NCBI RefSeq assembly: GCF_019455385.1
Contig: NZ_JACOFR010000018.1
Span: 62,001 to 126,000, forward strand
DNA length: 64,000 nucleotides
Direction of reading: 5' to 3'
Source: Bradyrhizobium sp. BR 10289
GTDB taxonomy: Bacteria > Pseudomonadota > Alphaproteobacteria > Rhizobiales > Xanthobacteraceae
The notes below the pieces were generated by a model, which did not search any database, was not told the origin of the DNA, and saw nothing but the letters and a program-made list of their open reading frames with translations. Below are positions 8,848-18,943 of the stretch, piece after piece. A program made the position numbers and the translations under genes. The stretch's first letter is position 1. Every line of letters starts with the position of its first letter.

Positions 8848-9469
8848 GGCAGATCTCCGCCAGTTTCACGAAGGCGCGGGCGCGATGCGACAGGCCGAGG
8901 CCGAGTGGCGGCAGGCCGTGCTTCTCGATGCTGGCCATCTCGCCGAAGGTGCGGTCGTAGCCGTCAGGCAGGAACATCGGATCGTAGCCGAAGCCGGCCG
9001 TGCCGCGCGGCGGCCACACCAGCGTGCCGTCGACGCGCGCCTCGACCTCTTCGAGATGATCGTCGGGCCAGGCGACGCAAAGCGCGGAAACGAAGTGTGC
9101 TTTGCGCTTGTCAGGCGTGGTGGCGCCGCGCTCCTGCAACAGGCGCTCGATTTGCGCCATCGCCCCGTTGAAGTCCTTGGAGGGACCGGCCCAGCGCGCG
9201 CTGTAAATCCCGGGCGCGCCGTCGAGCGCATCCACCACGATGCCGGAATCATCGGCGAAGGAGGCGAGCCCCGTCGCTTTTGCCGCCGCGATCGCCTTGA
9301 TCGCGGCATTGCTGCGGAAATCGTTGCCGGTCTCGTCCGGCTCGGGCAGGCCGAGCTCGCCGGCCGACACCGCCTCGATGCCGTAGGGCGCGAGCAGCTC
9401 CTTCATCTCGGCGAGCTTGCCGGGATTGTGGGTGGCGATGACGAGCTTTCCGGTGATTCGGCGGTGCAT
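8834..9469 (-). CDS. rdgB: dITP/XTP pyrophosphatase (RdgB/HAM1 family)
   Basis: The 211-residue protein matches the Ham1 family: the N-terminal ATHNPGKLAEM motif, FADDSGI with the metal-binding acidic pair, and FGYDPMF near the C-terminus. It hydrolyses non-canonical purine nucleoside triphosphates (ITP, dITP, XTP) to monophosphates, keeping them out of DNA and RNA. The ATG at 9469 is placed 11 bases beyond the rph stop codon. The reading frame extends much further upstream, but that extension is antisense to the intergenic region and within rph and is not protein-like. Confidence 0.95.
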   Translation of the reverse strand: MHRRITGKLVIATHNPGKLAEMKELLAPYGIEAVSAGELGLPEPDETGNDFRSNAAIKAIAAAKATGLASFADDSGIVVDALDGAPGIYSARWAGPSKDFNGAMAQIERLLQERGATTPDKRKAHFVSALCVAWPDDHLEEVEARVDGTLVWPPRGTAGFGYDPMFLPDGYDRTFGEMASIEKHGLPPLGLGLSHRARAFVKLAEICLEPR

Positions 9470-9480
9470 GGGCCTATTGA

Positions 9481-10194
9481 CTACGCGACGGCGAGTTTCT
9501 GCAAGTCCACCAGACGCGCGATGCCCTTTTGTGCGAGGCCAATCAGTTTCAGGAACTCGTCCTGCGTGAACGGCTCGCGTTCCGCGGTGCCCTGCACCTC
9601 GATGATGCGGCCATCGCCGGTCATGACGAAATTGGCGTCGGTTTCGGCTTCGGAATCCTCGGCATAGTCGAGGTCGAGCACCGGCGTGCCGTTGTAGATG
9701 CCGCAGGAGATCGCGGCGACGTTGTCGCGCATCACGTTGGCCTTGATCATGTTGCGCGCCTTCATCCAGTTGATGCAGTCGGCGAGCGCGACCCAGGCGC
9801 CGGTGATCGAGGCCGTGCGGGTGCCGCCGTCGGCCTGGAGCACGTCGCAATCGACCGTGATCTGGCGCTCGCCGAGCGCTTCGAGATCGACGATGGTGCG
9901 CAGCGAGCGGCCGATCAGGCGCTGGATCTCGACGGTGCGGCCGCTCTGCTTGCCGGCGGACGCCTCGCGGCGGGTCCGTTCGGAGGTCGCGCGCGGCAGC
10001 ATGCCGTATTCGGCAGTGACCCAGCCGCGGCCCTGGCCCTTCAGCCACGGCGGCAGGCGGTCTTCCAGGGTGGCGGTCACGAGCACATGGGTGTCGCCGA
10101 ATTTCACGAGGCACGAGCCTTCCGCATGTTTGACCACGCCACGCTCGAGCGTCACGGGGCGCAATTCGTCGGGCGCACGGCGGCTTGGCCGCAT
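9481..10194 (-). CDS. rph: Ribonuclease PH
   Basis: The 237-residue enzyme trims tRNA 3' ends by phosphorolysis. The sequence opens with the conserved MRPSRRAPDELRPVTLE block and continues with GWVTAEYGMLPRAT, RTIVDLEALGERQITVDCDV and the C-terminal EVQGTAEREPFT segment. The length is normal for the family. The ATG at 10194 is chosen because a GGAGG-like sequence lies just upstream on the minus strand and because the family starts here. It heads the rph-rdgB-hemW unit, divergent from hrcA. Confidence 0.97.
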   Translation of the reverse strand: MRPSRRAPDELRPVTLERGVVKHAEGSCLVKFGDTHVLVTATLEDRLPPWLKGQGRGWVTAEYGMLPRATSERTRREASAGKQSGRTVEIQRLIGRSLRTIVDLEALGERQITVDCDVLQADGGTRTASITGAWVALADCINWMKARNMIKANVMRDNVAAISCGIYNGTPVLDLDYAEDSEAETDANFVMTGDGRIIEVQGTAEREPFTQDEFLKLIGLAQKGIARLVDLQKLAVA

Positions 10195-10361
10195 GGGGAA
10201 TCCTCCAGAAATCTCGGAAAAGGGCTGTTCGCGGTGCTTGTAGGGGGGGTGAGGGGAGGCAGCAAGCTTTTTCACCCCCGGTTTTCCACCCCGCCAACGC
10301 AACGCTTGTCAGAAGCCTCACGGATGGACAAATTATGAGCATCTGAGAGGAGTTACCGTCT

Positions 10362-11450
10362 GTGGCCCATCACGATCCGATCCATCTGATCGCGCCGCGC
10401 GCAGGCCTCGCCCAGCTCAACGAGCGTTCCCGCGACATCTTTCGTCAAATTGTCGAAAGCTATCTCGCGACCGGCGAGCCGGTCGGCTCACGCAATATTT
10501 CGCGGCTGATCGCGATGCCGCTGTCGCCGGCCTCGGTCCGCAACGTCATGGCCGACCTGGAACAGCTCGGCCTGATCTATGCCCCGCACACCTCGGCAGG
10601 GCGGCTGCCGACGGAACTCGGCCTGCGCTTCTTCGTCGATGCCCTGATGCAGGTCGGCGACCTCAACGAGGCCGAGCGGCAGTCGATCCAGAGCCAGCTC
10701 ACCTCCGTCGGACAGGCGCACTCGGTCGAGGCCGCGCTAGATCAGGCGCTGACGCGGCTGTCGGGCCTGACGCGCGCCGCAGCCGTGGTGCTGACGCCAA
10801 AATCCAATGCGCGGCTGAAGCACATCGAATTCGTCAGGCTGGAACCCGAGAAGGCGCTGGTGATCCTGGTCGGCGAGGACGGCCAGGTCGAGAACCGGGT
10901 GCTGACGCTGCCGCCGGGAGTTCCCTCCTCGGCGATCACCGAAGCCGGTAATTTCCTCAATGCGCGGATCCGCGGCCGCACGCTGGCCGAAGCGCGGCTG
11001 GAGCTCGAGACGGCGCTGGCCGAGGCCCGCGCCGAGCTCGATCAGCTGACGCAAAAGGTGATTTCGGCCGGCATTGCCAGCTGGTCCGGCGGCGAGAACG
11101 AGGATCGCCAACTGATCGTCCGCGGTCATGCCAATCTGCTCGAAGACCTGCACGCGCTGGAGGATCTGGAGCGGGTTCGCCTGCTGTTCGACGATCTCGA
11201 AACCAAGCGCGGCGTCATCGACCTGCTCGGCCGCGCCGAGACCGCCGAAGGCGTGCGCATCTTTATCGGTTCGGAGAACAAGCTGTTTTCGTTGTCGGGC
11301 TCCTCCACGATCATCTCGCCCTATCGGGATGCCGCCGGCCACATCGTCGGCGTTTTGGGCGTGATCGGGCCGACGCGGCTGAATTATGCCCGCGTGATCC
11401 CGACCGTGGACTATGCCGCCCGCATCGTCAGCCGCCTTTTGGGGGGCTGA
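10362..11450 (+). CDS. hrcA: HrcA heat-shock repressor
   Basis: The 362-residue protein has an N-terminal winged helix (ERSRDIFRQIVESYLATGEPVGSRNISR is split around residues 22-50) and a C-terminal GAF-like region ending in GVIGPTRLNYARVIP, the most conserved stretch of HrcA. It represses chaperonin genes by binding CIRCE elements; no CIRCE (TTAGCACTC and its complement nine bases away) was found in this window, so its targets are elsewhere. The start is GTG, with GAGAGGAG nine bases ahead. It is followed by grpE, as in many bacteria. Confidence 0.96.
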   Translation: MAHHDPIHLIAPRAGLAQLNERSRDIFRQIVESYLATGEPVGSRNISRLIAMPLSPASVRNVMADLEQLGLIYAPHTSAGRLPTELGLRFFVDALMQVGDLNEAERQSIQSQLTSVGQAHSVEAALDQALTRLSGLTRAAAVVLTPKSNARLKHIEFVRLEPEKALVILVGEDGQVENRVLTLPPGVPSSAITEAGNFLNARIRGRTLAEARLELETALAEARAELDQLTQKVISAGIASWSGGENEDRQLIVRGHANLLEDLHALEDLERVRLLFDDLETKRGVIDLLGRAETAEGVRIFIGSENKLFSLSGSSTIISPYRDAAGHIVGVLGVIGPTRLNYARVIPTVDYAARIVSRLLGG

Positions 11451-11558
11451 CCCGGCGTTTCCTCCGATCACGGGCGCTTGATTTTCGTGAGCTTAGGCAC
11501 GATATCCGGGCCAACATCCCTGCCAACAATACCTGGAACGAGTTCGAGATTAGAGCCG

Positions 11559-12158
11559 ATGACCGAGCAAGACCGGCACCCCCAAGACACGACTGCAGCG
11601 ACCGGCGAGCCTGTGGTTTCAAAGCCCTACATCATGCCCGACGATCCCGAGCCGGGCTCGGTCGAAACGTTGCAGAAGGAAGCGGCCGAAGCGCGCGACC
11701 GCATGCTGCGGACGCTGGCCGAGATGGAAAACCTGCGCAAGCGCACCACCAAGGAAGTCTCTGACGCCCGTCTCTATGGCATCACCGGCTTTGCCCGTGA
11801 CGTGCTCGAGATCGCCGACAATCTCCAGCGCGCGCTCGATGCCGTTCCAGCCGACGCCCGCGCCGCGGCCGATCCCGGCCTGACCGCGCTGATCGAGGGC
11901 GTCGAGTTGACCGAGCGCTCGCTGCACAGCGCGCTGGAAAAGCACGGCGTGAAGAAACTCGACCCGCAGGGCCAGAAGTTCGATCCGAACTTCCATCAGG
12001 CGATGTACGAGGTGCCCGATGCATCGGTGCCCACGGGGACCGTCGTGCAGGTCATGCAGGCCGGCTACACCATCGGCGAGCGCGTGCTGCGTCCGGCCCT
12101 GGTCGGTGTCGCCAAGGGCGGCGCGAAGGCTGCGCCGGCGGCTGAAGCAACGAACTGA
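11559..12158 (+). CDS. grpE: GrpE nucleotide-exchange factor
   Basis: The 199-residue cochaperone releases ADP from DnaK. A disordered acidic N-terminus is followed by a long helix (QKEAAEARDRMLRTLAEMENLRKRT) and a C-terminal beta domain containing the signature QKFDPNFHQAM and the closing GYTIGERVLRPALVGVAKG. ATG at 11559 gives the usual length. It lies 108 bases past hrcA in the same direction. Unusually for a heat-shock cluster, dnaK is more than 4.6 kb further on, with three unrelated minus-strand genes between. Confidence 0.96.
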   Translation: MTEQDRHPQDTTAATGEPVVSKPYIMPDDPEPGSVETLQKEAAEARDRMLRTLAEMENLRKRTTKEVSDARLYGITGFARDVLEIADNLQRALDAVPADARAAADPGLTALIEGVELTERSLHSALEKHGVKKLDPQGQKFDPNFHQAMYEVPDASVPTGTVVQVMQAGYTIGERVLRPALVGVAKGGAKAAPAAEATN

Positions 12159-12183
12159 GGGTACGAGGAGGCAGGCGGCCGGA

Positions 12184-14325
12184 TCATTCGGCCGCCTTCG
12201 GCATCTCGGTAGGCGCAGTCGTGGGGTTACCCAGAAATCTGCGTAGTCTGTCTACGACACCACGGTCGATCCAGTAGTTGGTGTGCCCATTCGGGGATAC
12301 AGGGAATTCGGCGGGCCAGATGCCCCTGCTGATGTGGGTGCCGACGAAATCGTCGATGCGGAAGATGTTCAGCCAGGCGCGCAACAGGCCATTTTCTTTC
12401 AGTGTTTTCAGATTTGGGCGGTTCTCGATCGGCCGAAACGAGGAGGGGAAATAGTGACCGTATAGATGGGTGTAGGGCGAGCCCATTGTCACCAACCCTA
12501 TGCCGCTTCCGCGGGGTAGTTCCTTCAACCAGCCTTCTCCTCGAAGATCGATGAGATCGATTGCAATCATCGTTCCCTGGGAATGCGACACGATATCCAG
12601 TCTGTCCGGTTTTTCGTCGCGGATCAGGTTTCGAACGAGCACGTCGAGCCGGTCGTGGATGCGACGACGCAGCCAGTAGCCACGCGGGCTTGTATTTGTT
12701 GCCGTGCAGGATTTTTCCTTGAAGAGCAGTCGTTCCAGCCAGGTTTGCCGGGCCTCGTCGGTCCTGTAGGGGTCATCATCGGTGCCGTCGGACATCCAGG
12801 AACTGTTGTTCAGATAGGCGAGCACATCGGCGAGGATGCCGAGCCCAGCGGAGAATTCGGCCTTTAGCGAGTAGACGAGCAACGTACCGACGGTCAGAAT
12901 TCCGAAGATGATCGTGATGGTCCAGTTTTCCAGCGCCTTTCTGGTATTTGTAATCCAGGCGAGTTCGCCGTCCGGCAGGAAGAGGGGAATAGAAACCAGA
13001 CAGGCGGTTGCAATAACCAGTGGCAGGAAGAGGCTCAGCGCGTTCAGCATCTTCGATGCGACCAGTAATCTGTACCGGTCGGCATATTCGGTAGCTCTTG
13101 CCCCGTTATCGGCCATATAGGTGGCCGGATCTGCAAATGCTCCTCGCGCAAGTTCCGACTTGCGACGCAAGACCGAGGCCGCTGCCAATGCGAGCCAGAC
13201 GAGCACGATGATGGCCGCCCCGATTGCAACTAACGGCGCTGCGACAGCTTCCTTTGTGAGACCGAGGTTGTAGGCGGGAAATTTAAGGACGGCGGCCCAC
13301 AACGCGGCGGTCAGCAGGAACCACAGCAACGACATCAGGCCGATGGCCGGAACGATCAGCTTCGGCGCCTGCGGCTTCCCCAAACGTATGTGCCGGATGA
13401 ACCCCAGAGCGCTAACGAGGAATGCCTGGATGAACACCACGAGCCATGACGCCGATAACAACGTAATCAAGCGCCAGCCCACTCCAAGCAGGCCGGGGTA
13501 GTCATGTTTGAAGTTTTCAAGAGACATGCCGGTCTCGAGCCGGACCAGACGGGATTCGATAGATTTCACGGCGTCGCTGTCGGCGAAGCCGAACAACTCG
13601 GGCGATCCGAGCAGGAGAAACGCCAGTCCGCCCAGCGCGATCCAGGTGAACAGGTGCCGGTAAAGAAAAGCGCCGCGGCCTTGCCACAGCACAAATAATC
13701 CGGCGGCAATGGCTGATAGCACAACCGCAGCGATTTGAACGCGCAGGAGAATTGCCGCCGCGGGCGTGTTCGATGCCAGCGCCTCCGGGCCACATATGGC
13801 GGAAGCCGCTTCATGCAGCAGCGCGCCGATCAGCAGGCCCAGCAACAGTACGAGATTCAGCGCAATGATGGGCCCGTGAATCGTCAACGCGGCGCCGCGC
13901 GCGAGCCTGCGGATCCAGCGGTCCTCCCACTTGTTCTCCGGATAGACGTCGCTCGCATTCTCGCGGATGGCATGCGACAGGCCCATCGCCACTTTAAAAT
14001 AGGCGAGCACAACGCTTACGATACTTGATCCGAACGCCGTGATGTCGCCCCAGAAGAAGTCGGCGATGACGCGCTCCTCCTTTATGACACCATTTGCTTC
14101 ATAGGAGCGGTAGCGCCGCACGCGCGCCGGAAATGTGCTCGCTTTGCCCGACGTATCGTACGTTGGGGATTCAAGCAGCACAAAATCGTCGCTGGAGTGC
14201 GGCGGCAGACGGGTCTCGTCGCTCTTGCCATCGTCGTCCTGCAACGCCGCCGCAAGCAAATCGGAGCTCACCCCTGCCTGTTTCACGCCCACGCCGTGGA
14301 CGACGACGATGACCTGCTTGGCCAT
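12184..14325 (-). CDS. Large membrane-embedded alpha/beta-hydrolase-like protein, function unknown
   Basis: I do not recognise a named family for this 713-residue protein. It starts with a hydrolase-like strand (VIVVVHGVGV, His10). A long central region holds about eight hydrophobic segments. A lipase-like nucleophile elbow follows at VSHSQGTMIAIDL (Ser582), and a candidate catalytic histidine sits at NGHTNYW (His681). The likely reading is a serine esterase or lipase whose oxyanion-hole strand and nucleophile are separated by a membrane insert. Base composition is lower than in neighbours: two sampled 60-base lines hold 33 and 34 G or C, against 41 in a dnaK line. A GGGGAGG sequence precedes ATG 14325. 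Signs of acquisition: composition and position between grpE and dnaK. Confidence 0.75.
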   Translation of the reverse strand: MAKQVIVVVHGVGVKQAGVSSDLLAAALQDDDGKSDETRLPPHSSDDFVLLESPTYDTSGKASTFPARVRRYRSYEANGVIKEERVIADFFWGDITAFGSSIVSVVLAYFKVAMGLSHAIRENASDVYPENKWEDRWIRRLARGAALTIHGPIIALNLVLLLGLLIGALLHEAASAICGPEALASNTPAAAILLRVQIAAVVLSAIAAGLFVLWQGRGAFLYRHLFTWIALGGLAFLLLGSPELFGFADSDAVKSIESRLVRLETGMSLENFKHDYPGLLGVGWRLITLLSASWLVVFIQAFLVSALGFIRHIRLGKPQAPKLIVPAIGLMSLLWFLLTAALWAAVLKFPAYNLGLTKEAVAAPLVAIGAAIIVLVWLALAAASVLRRKSELARGAFADPATYMADNGARATEYADRYRLLVASKMLNALSLFLPLVIATACLVSIPLFLPDGELAWITNTRKALENWTITIIFGILTVGTLLVYSLKAEFSAGLGILADVLAYLNNSSWMSDGTDDDPYRTDEARQTWLERLLFKEKSCTATNTSPRGYWLRRRIHDRLDVLVRNLIRDEKPDRLDIVSHSQGTMIAIDLIDLRGEGWLKELPRGSGIGLVTMGSPYTHLYGHYFPSSFRPIENRPNLKTLKENGLLRAWLNIFRIDDFVGTHISRGIWPAEFPVSPNGHTNYWIDRGVVDRLRRFLGNPTTAPTEMPKAAE

Positions 14326-14623
14326 TAAACGCCTCCCCGAAACTGATGCGTCATGCGACGCTTGCCTCCGCTCCGCAGCAGTCCGCAGCGACGAAGGCGT
14401 TGCAATGATTTGCGCCGCAGAAAAAATCTTCAGGCCGGAGCCTGCATGCGGCAATGCATCCTAAAGTAGAATAGTTCTGGTGGAAAGCTCCTCGTTGTCC
14501 CGTCGTCACCTCAGGCGCAGGGGAACAGTCTCGCGTCGGTGGAGTCAGCCGGCCGCCATTTCGCGACAGGCCTCACAGCCCGGCCGCACGCGGGGACTTC
14601 ATGGAAAGCGCCGCGCGGCCTGT
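14326..14623. other. Intergenic region upstream of the membrane hydrolase
   Basis: No protein-like reading frame is visible on either strand. Its left part should hold the promoter of the membrane hydrolase. An AT-richer patch lies near 14455-14480, but no promoter boxes can be assigned with confidence. Confidence 0.35.
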
Positions 14624-15340
14624 TTAAACCGCAATATCACCCGACTGAATCCGCTTCACGCCGGCCTTGGCCATATCGGCCCAGGCTTTTGCAAGCGAGC
14701 TCTGCGTGTCGATGCCGCGGCAGGCGTCCTCCACGACATAGACCTCGAACCCCGCCTTGCGCGCATCAAGCGCGGTCCAGGCGACGCAGAAGTCGGTCGC
14801 CAGCCCCGCGACGAAGACGCGCTTGATCTTGCGCCCCCTGAGATAGCCTGCGAGCCCCGTCGAGGTCTTGCCGTCGGCTTCGAGGAAGGCCGAGTAGCTG
14901 TCGACGTCCTTGTGAAAGCCCTTGCGGATGATGAGTTCGGCATGCGGGATCGCAAGGTCCTTCGACAGCGAGGCGCCATCAGTGCCCTGCACGCAATGGT
15001 CGGGCCACAGCACCTGCTTGCCGTAAGCGAGATCGACGGTCTCGAACGGCTTCTTGCCGGAATGGACCGACGCAAACGAGATGTGACCCGGCGTGTGCCA
15101 GTCCTGCGTCATCACCACGTTGGCAAACGCCTTCGAGATCTGGTTGATGACGGGCACCACCTGCTCGCCTTCCTTCACCGCGAGGCTGCCGCCCGGCAGG
15201 AAGCAGTTTTGCACGTCGATCACCAGAAGCGCGGAGGCATCGTCCGGCTTGATCGCGGCCGCCGCGAGCAGCGAGGTCGGAGCGAGGGCCACCAGCGCGC
15301 TTGTCCCGAGCGCCGCGAGGATTTGTCGTCGATCAAGCAC
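14624..15340 (-). CDS. Exported isochorismatase-family hydrolase, nicotinamidase-like
   Basis: The 238-residue protein carries the nicotinamidase triad: Asp42 in LLVIDVQNCF, Lys140 in IIRKGFHKD and Cys185 in ATDFCV. Metal ligands are at Asp80, His82 and His86 in DWHTPGH. It would convert nicotinamide to nicotinate and ammonia. Unlike cytoplasmic PncA it has an N-terminal signal with paired arginines (DRRQILAAL) and a hydrophobic stretch ending at AAAA, suggesting Tat export, so the site of action is probably the periplasm. GTG at 15340 is chosen because a GGGGGAGG ribosome-binding site lies five bases ahead; an ATG nine codons upstream has none. Confidence 0.85.
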   Translation of the reverse strand: MLDRRQILAALGTSALVALAPTSLLAAAAIKPDDASALLVIDVQNCFLPGGSLAVKEGEQVVPVINQISKAFANVVMTQDWHTPGHISFASVHSGKKPFETVDLAYGKQVLWPDHCVQGTDGASLSKDLAIPHAELIIRKGFHKDVDSYSAFLEADGKTSTGLAGYLRGRKIKRVFVAGLATDFCVAWTALDARKAGFEVYVVEDACRGIDTQSSLAKAWADMAKAGVKRIQSGDIAV

Positions 15341-15443
15341 CGTTCGCCTCCCCCTGGGATGATCCAACGGAGGCGAAGCCTAGTTCCGTTCGTATACGAA
15401 CAGAAGCCCGAAAATGCAGCCGGTTCTGGCCAGTGCTTGGGCT

Positions 15444-16385
15444 TCAGCCCTTCGGCTGGATCCCGTCGCGCACGGCGCGGAAGCGGGTGAAGGCCGCCGG
15501 CCATTGGTCGCGCGGGGCGCTGGCGATGATGCGCAAGGACGCGCCGCCGCTCGAGAAGCGGATCCACTGCACCACGGTTACGGGGGTCTTGTCCTTGCCG
15601 CTGACGCCGTCGATCCTTGTCTCAAAACCCTGCTGGCCGTTGATGCGGATCGGCTCCGACATGGTGATGCGGGATTCGCGCACGCCGGGAATCTGCAGCG
15701 CGGCTTCCTGGGCGAAGCGGGCGCGGTCGTCGGCGGCTTGCGGGCTCGCGCCGATCAGGCCGAGGATCATGAACGGCTGCGACTCATAGCCGGTGCTCTC
15801 GTTGCCATCGGCCAGGATGATGCTGCTTCCCGGCGCCAGCGTGCGGATGTCCTTGAAATCGGCGAGATCGGTGATCTTGAACGGCATCAACGCGATCTGC
15901 TCTTCGGCCGAGACCTGCTTGCGGGTCACGGTGCTCGCGAACATCTGCCGCACCGCCTCGTCGGTGTAGATCTTGGTCGCATTCTCCGGAATCTGCACCG
16001 CGACATAGCCGGAGAAGCCGGCGCCCGGCACGATCATCGAATAGCGCTTGACCGGGGTCTCGCCGGCCTTGCCGCTCTCGGTGGTGAAATAGGCAAGGCC
16101 CGCCGGCGTTTCGATCTTGTCCTGCTTGACGCCGTTGGTGCCCGCCGGATTGGCATTGAAGGCGCTCACGACCTCGCCATAGGCCGCCGGCGGCAGCTCG
16201 GTGATCAGCACCTTGACGCTGCCGTCCTCGCTCTCGAAGCCGGGAAAGGTTTTGGCCGTGCTAAGGCCCACCAGCGGCACCATGCCGAGGCGAAGCCCGG
16301 GCGGGTAGACGGCGTCGGCCGCGAGGACCGGAAGCGCGGAGGCAATGAGGAGGGCGAGCGCGGCGAGGGGGCGGGTGAGCTTCAT
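15444..16385 (-). CDS. Secreted protein of unknown function
   Basis: The 313-residue protein has a clear signal peptide (LTRPLAALALLIASALPVLA, cleavage after ADA) and no later membrane segment, so it is probably periplasmic. The mature part is rich in beta-strand-like segments and has no recognised catalytic motif. It has a KYSMIVP-like core region and ends in a block resembling bacterial secreted proteins annotated only as hypothetical. It precedes the nicotinamidase-like gene by 103 bases in the same orientation. ATG 16385 is preferred over a GTG two codons earlier. Confidence 0.75.
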   Translation of the reverse strand: MKLTRPLAALALLIASALPVLAADAVYPPGLRLGMVPLVGLSTAKTFPGFESEDGSVKVLITELPPAAYGEVVSAFNANPAGTNGVKQDKIETPAGLAYFTTESGKAGETPVKRYSMIVPGAGFSGYVAVQIPENATKIYTDEAVRQMFASTVTRKQVSAEEQIALMPFKITDLADFKDIRTLAPGSSIILADGNESTGYESQPFMILGLIGASPQAADDRARFAQEAALQIPGVRESRITMSEPIRINGQQGFETRIDGVSGKDKTPVTVVQWIRFSSGGASLRIIASAPRDQWPAAFTRFRAVRDGIQPKG

Positions 16386-16668
16386 GGGCACTCTGATTGG
16401 TTCACATTGAGGCCGTTCGATGGTCGGCCACCGGGCGCTTTGTCGCGCGAAGCAGCAGAGGGGCGGCGCCTTGGTCGATCCTTGGCCGATCCTTGGCCGG
16501 TCCGCCTTTTAGCGGGTTTGGCCTGCCGGTAACAGGGCGCGGCGGATCACGGTGGCGCGCCCGGCGAATCCCCGGACCTGTTAATATTTCCTCACCCGCA
16601 AGGGCGGTCGGTCCCGGATATGCTCTGCCAAAACCCAATGTTTTCACGGTCGAAACGTAGCTTCGGTC
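16386..16668. other. Intergenic region between divergent genes, upstream of dnaK
   Basis: This stretch lies between the start of the secreted protein on the minus strand and the dnaK promoter. I see no conserved coding sequence. It contains short internal repeats of ATCCTTGGCCG near 16479-16500 that may be accidental. Confidence 0.35.
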
Positions 16669-16696
16669 CTTGCGGCCCCCTCCCCCCCTCCTATAT
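16669..16696 (+). promoter_or_regulatory. Candidate heat-shock (RpoH) promoter of dnaK
   Basis: CTTG at 16669-16672 and CCTATAT at 16690-16696 are spaced by 17 bases, resembling alphaproteobacterial sigma-32 promoters (CTTG, 16-18 bases, C-rich TATAT box). The dnaK start codon lies 105 bases downstream. No CIRCE operator is present, so control by RpoH and not HrcA is suggested. The match is by eye and the spacer is a run of C and T. Confidence 0.5.
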
Positions 16697-16801
16697 GACC
16701 CCCAATCATCGCAATATCGCGGATGTTTGATCTTAGGGGGTTTCGGTTCGGGTGCCTCTTGGGCCCAGCCAACCTGCCGCAAAAAGAAGGATATCAGGAC
16801 C

Positions 16802-18703
<1,902 letters not shown>

Positions 18704-18752
18704 GCCCCAAGAGGGTCATGATGCGGACGGCTTGGACCCTACACGCTCAGTC

Positions 18753-18777
18753 GGCCTCTCCCCTCAGGGGAGAGGCC
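18753..18777. repeat. Perfect 25-base hairpin in the dnaK-dnaJ spacer
   Basis: Arms of 12 bases (GGCCTCTCCCCT and its complement) flank a single C, so on RNA the tip must open to a slightly larger loop. The sequence resembles the CTCTCCCC core of the palindromes elsewhere in the window. It lies 50 bases after the dnaK stop codon and could lower read-through into dnaJ or protect the dnaK message. No T-run follows, so it is not a standard terminator. Confidence 0.7.
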
Positions 18778-18943
18778 TCCGTGTCGGGCACGGGGCAGCG
18801 CTCCGTTACGATCGATCAATTCCCTGCCGTTATGCTGAACGCTGCCATGCAGCTCCCCATGGCCAGGCGAAAGCCTGACCATGCCGCGTGCCGACGCCGC
18901 TTCGTCCTGACCTGAATTCGCGATTGGATAGATCGAGTCCGAC

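Noticed and set aside
8834..10342. Extended rdgB starting near 10342
   Set aside because: The extension reads through rph in another frame without protein character; rdgB is complete from 9469.
14480..15490. Plus-strand frame opposite the nicotinamidase-like gene
   Set aside because: Arg/His/Gly-rich shadow with no motif; the minus-strand frame has the catalytic triad and a strong ribosome-binding site.
10195..16801. CIRCE operator near hrcA, grpE or dnaK
   Set aside because: No TTAGCACTC with its complement nine bases away was found.
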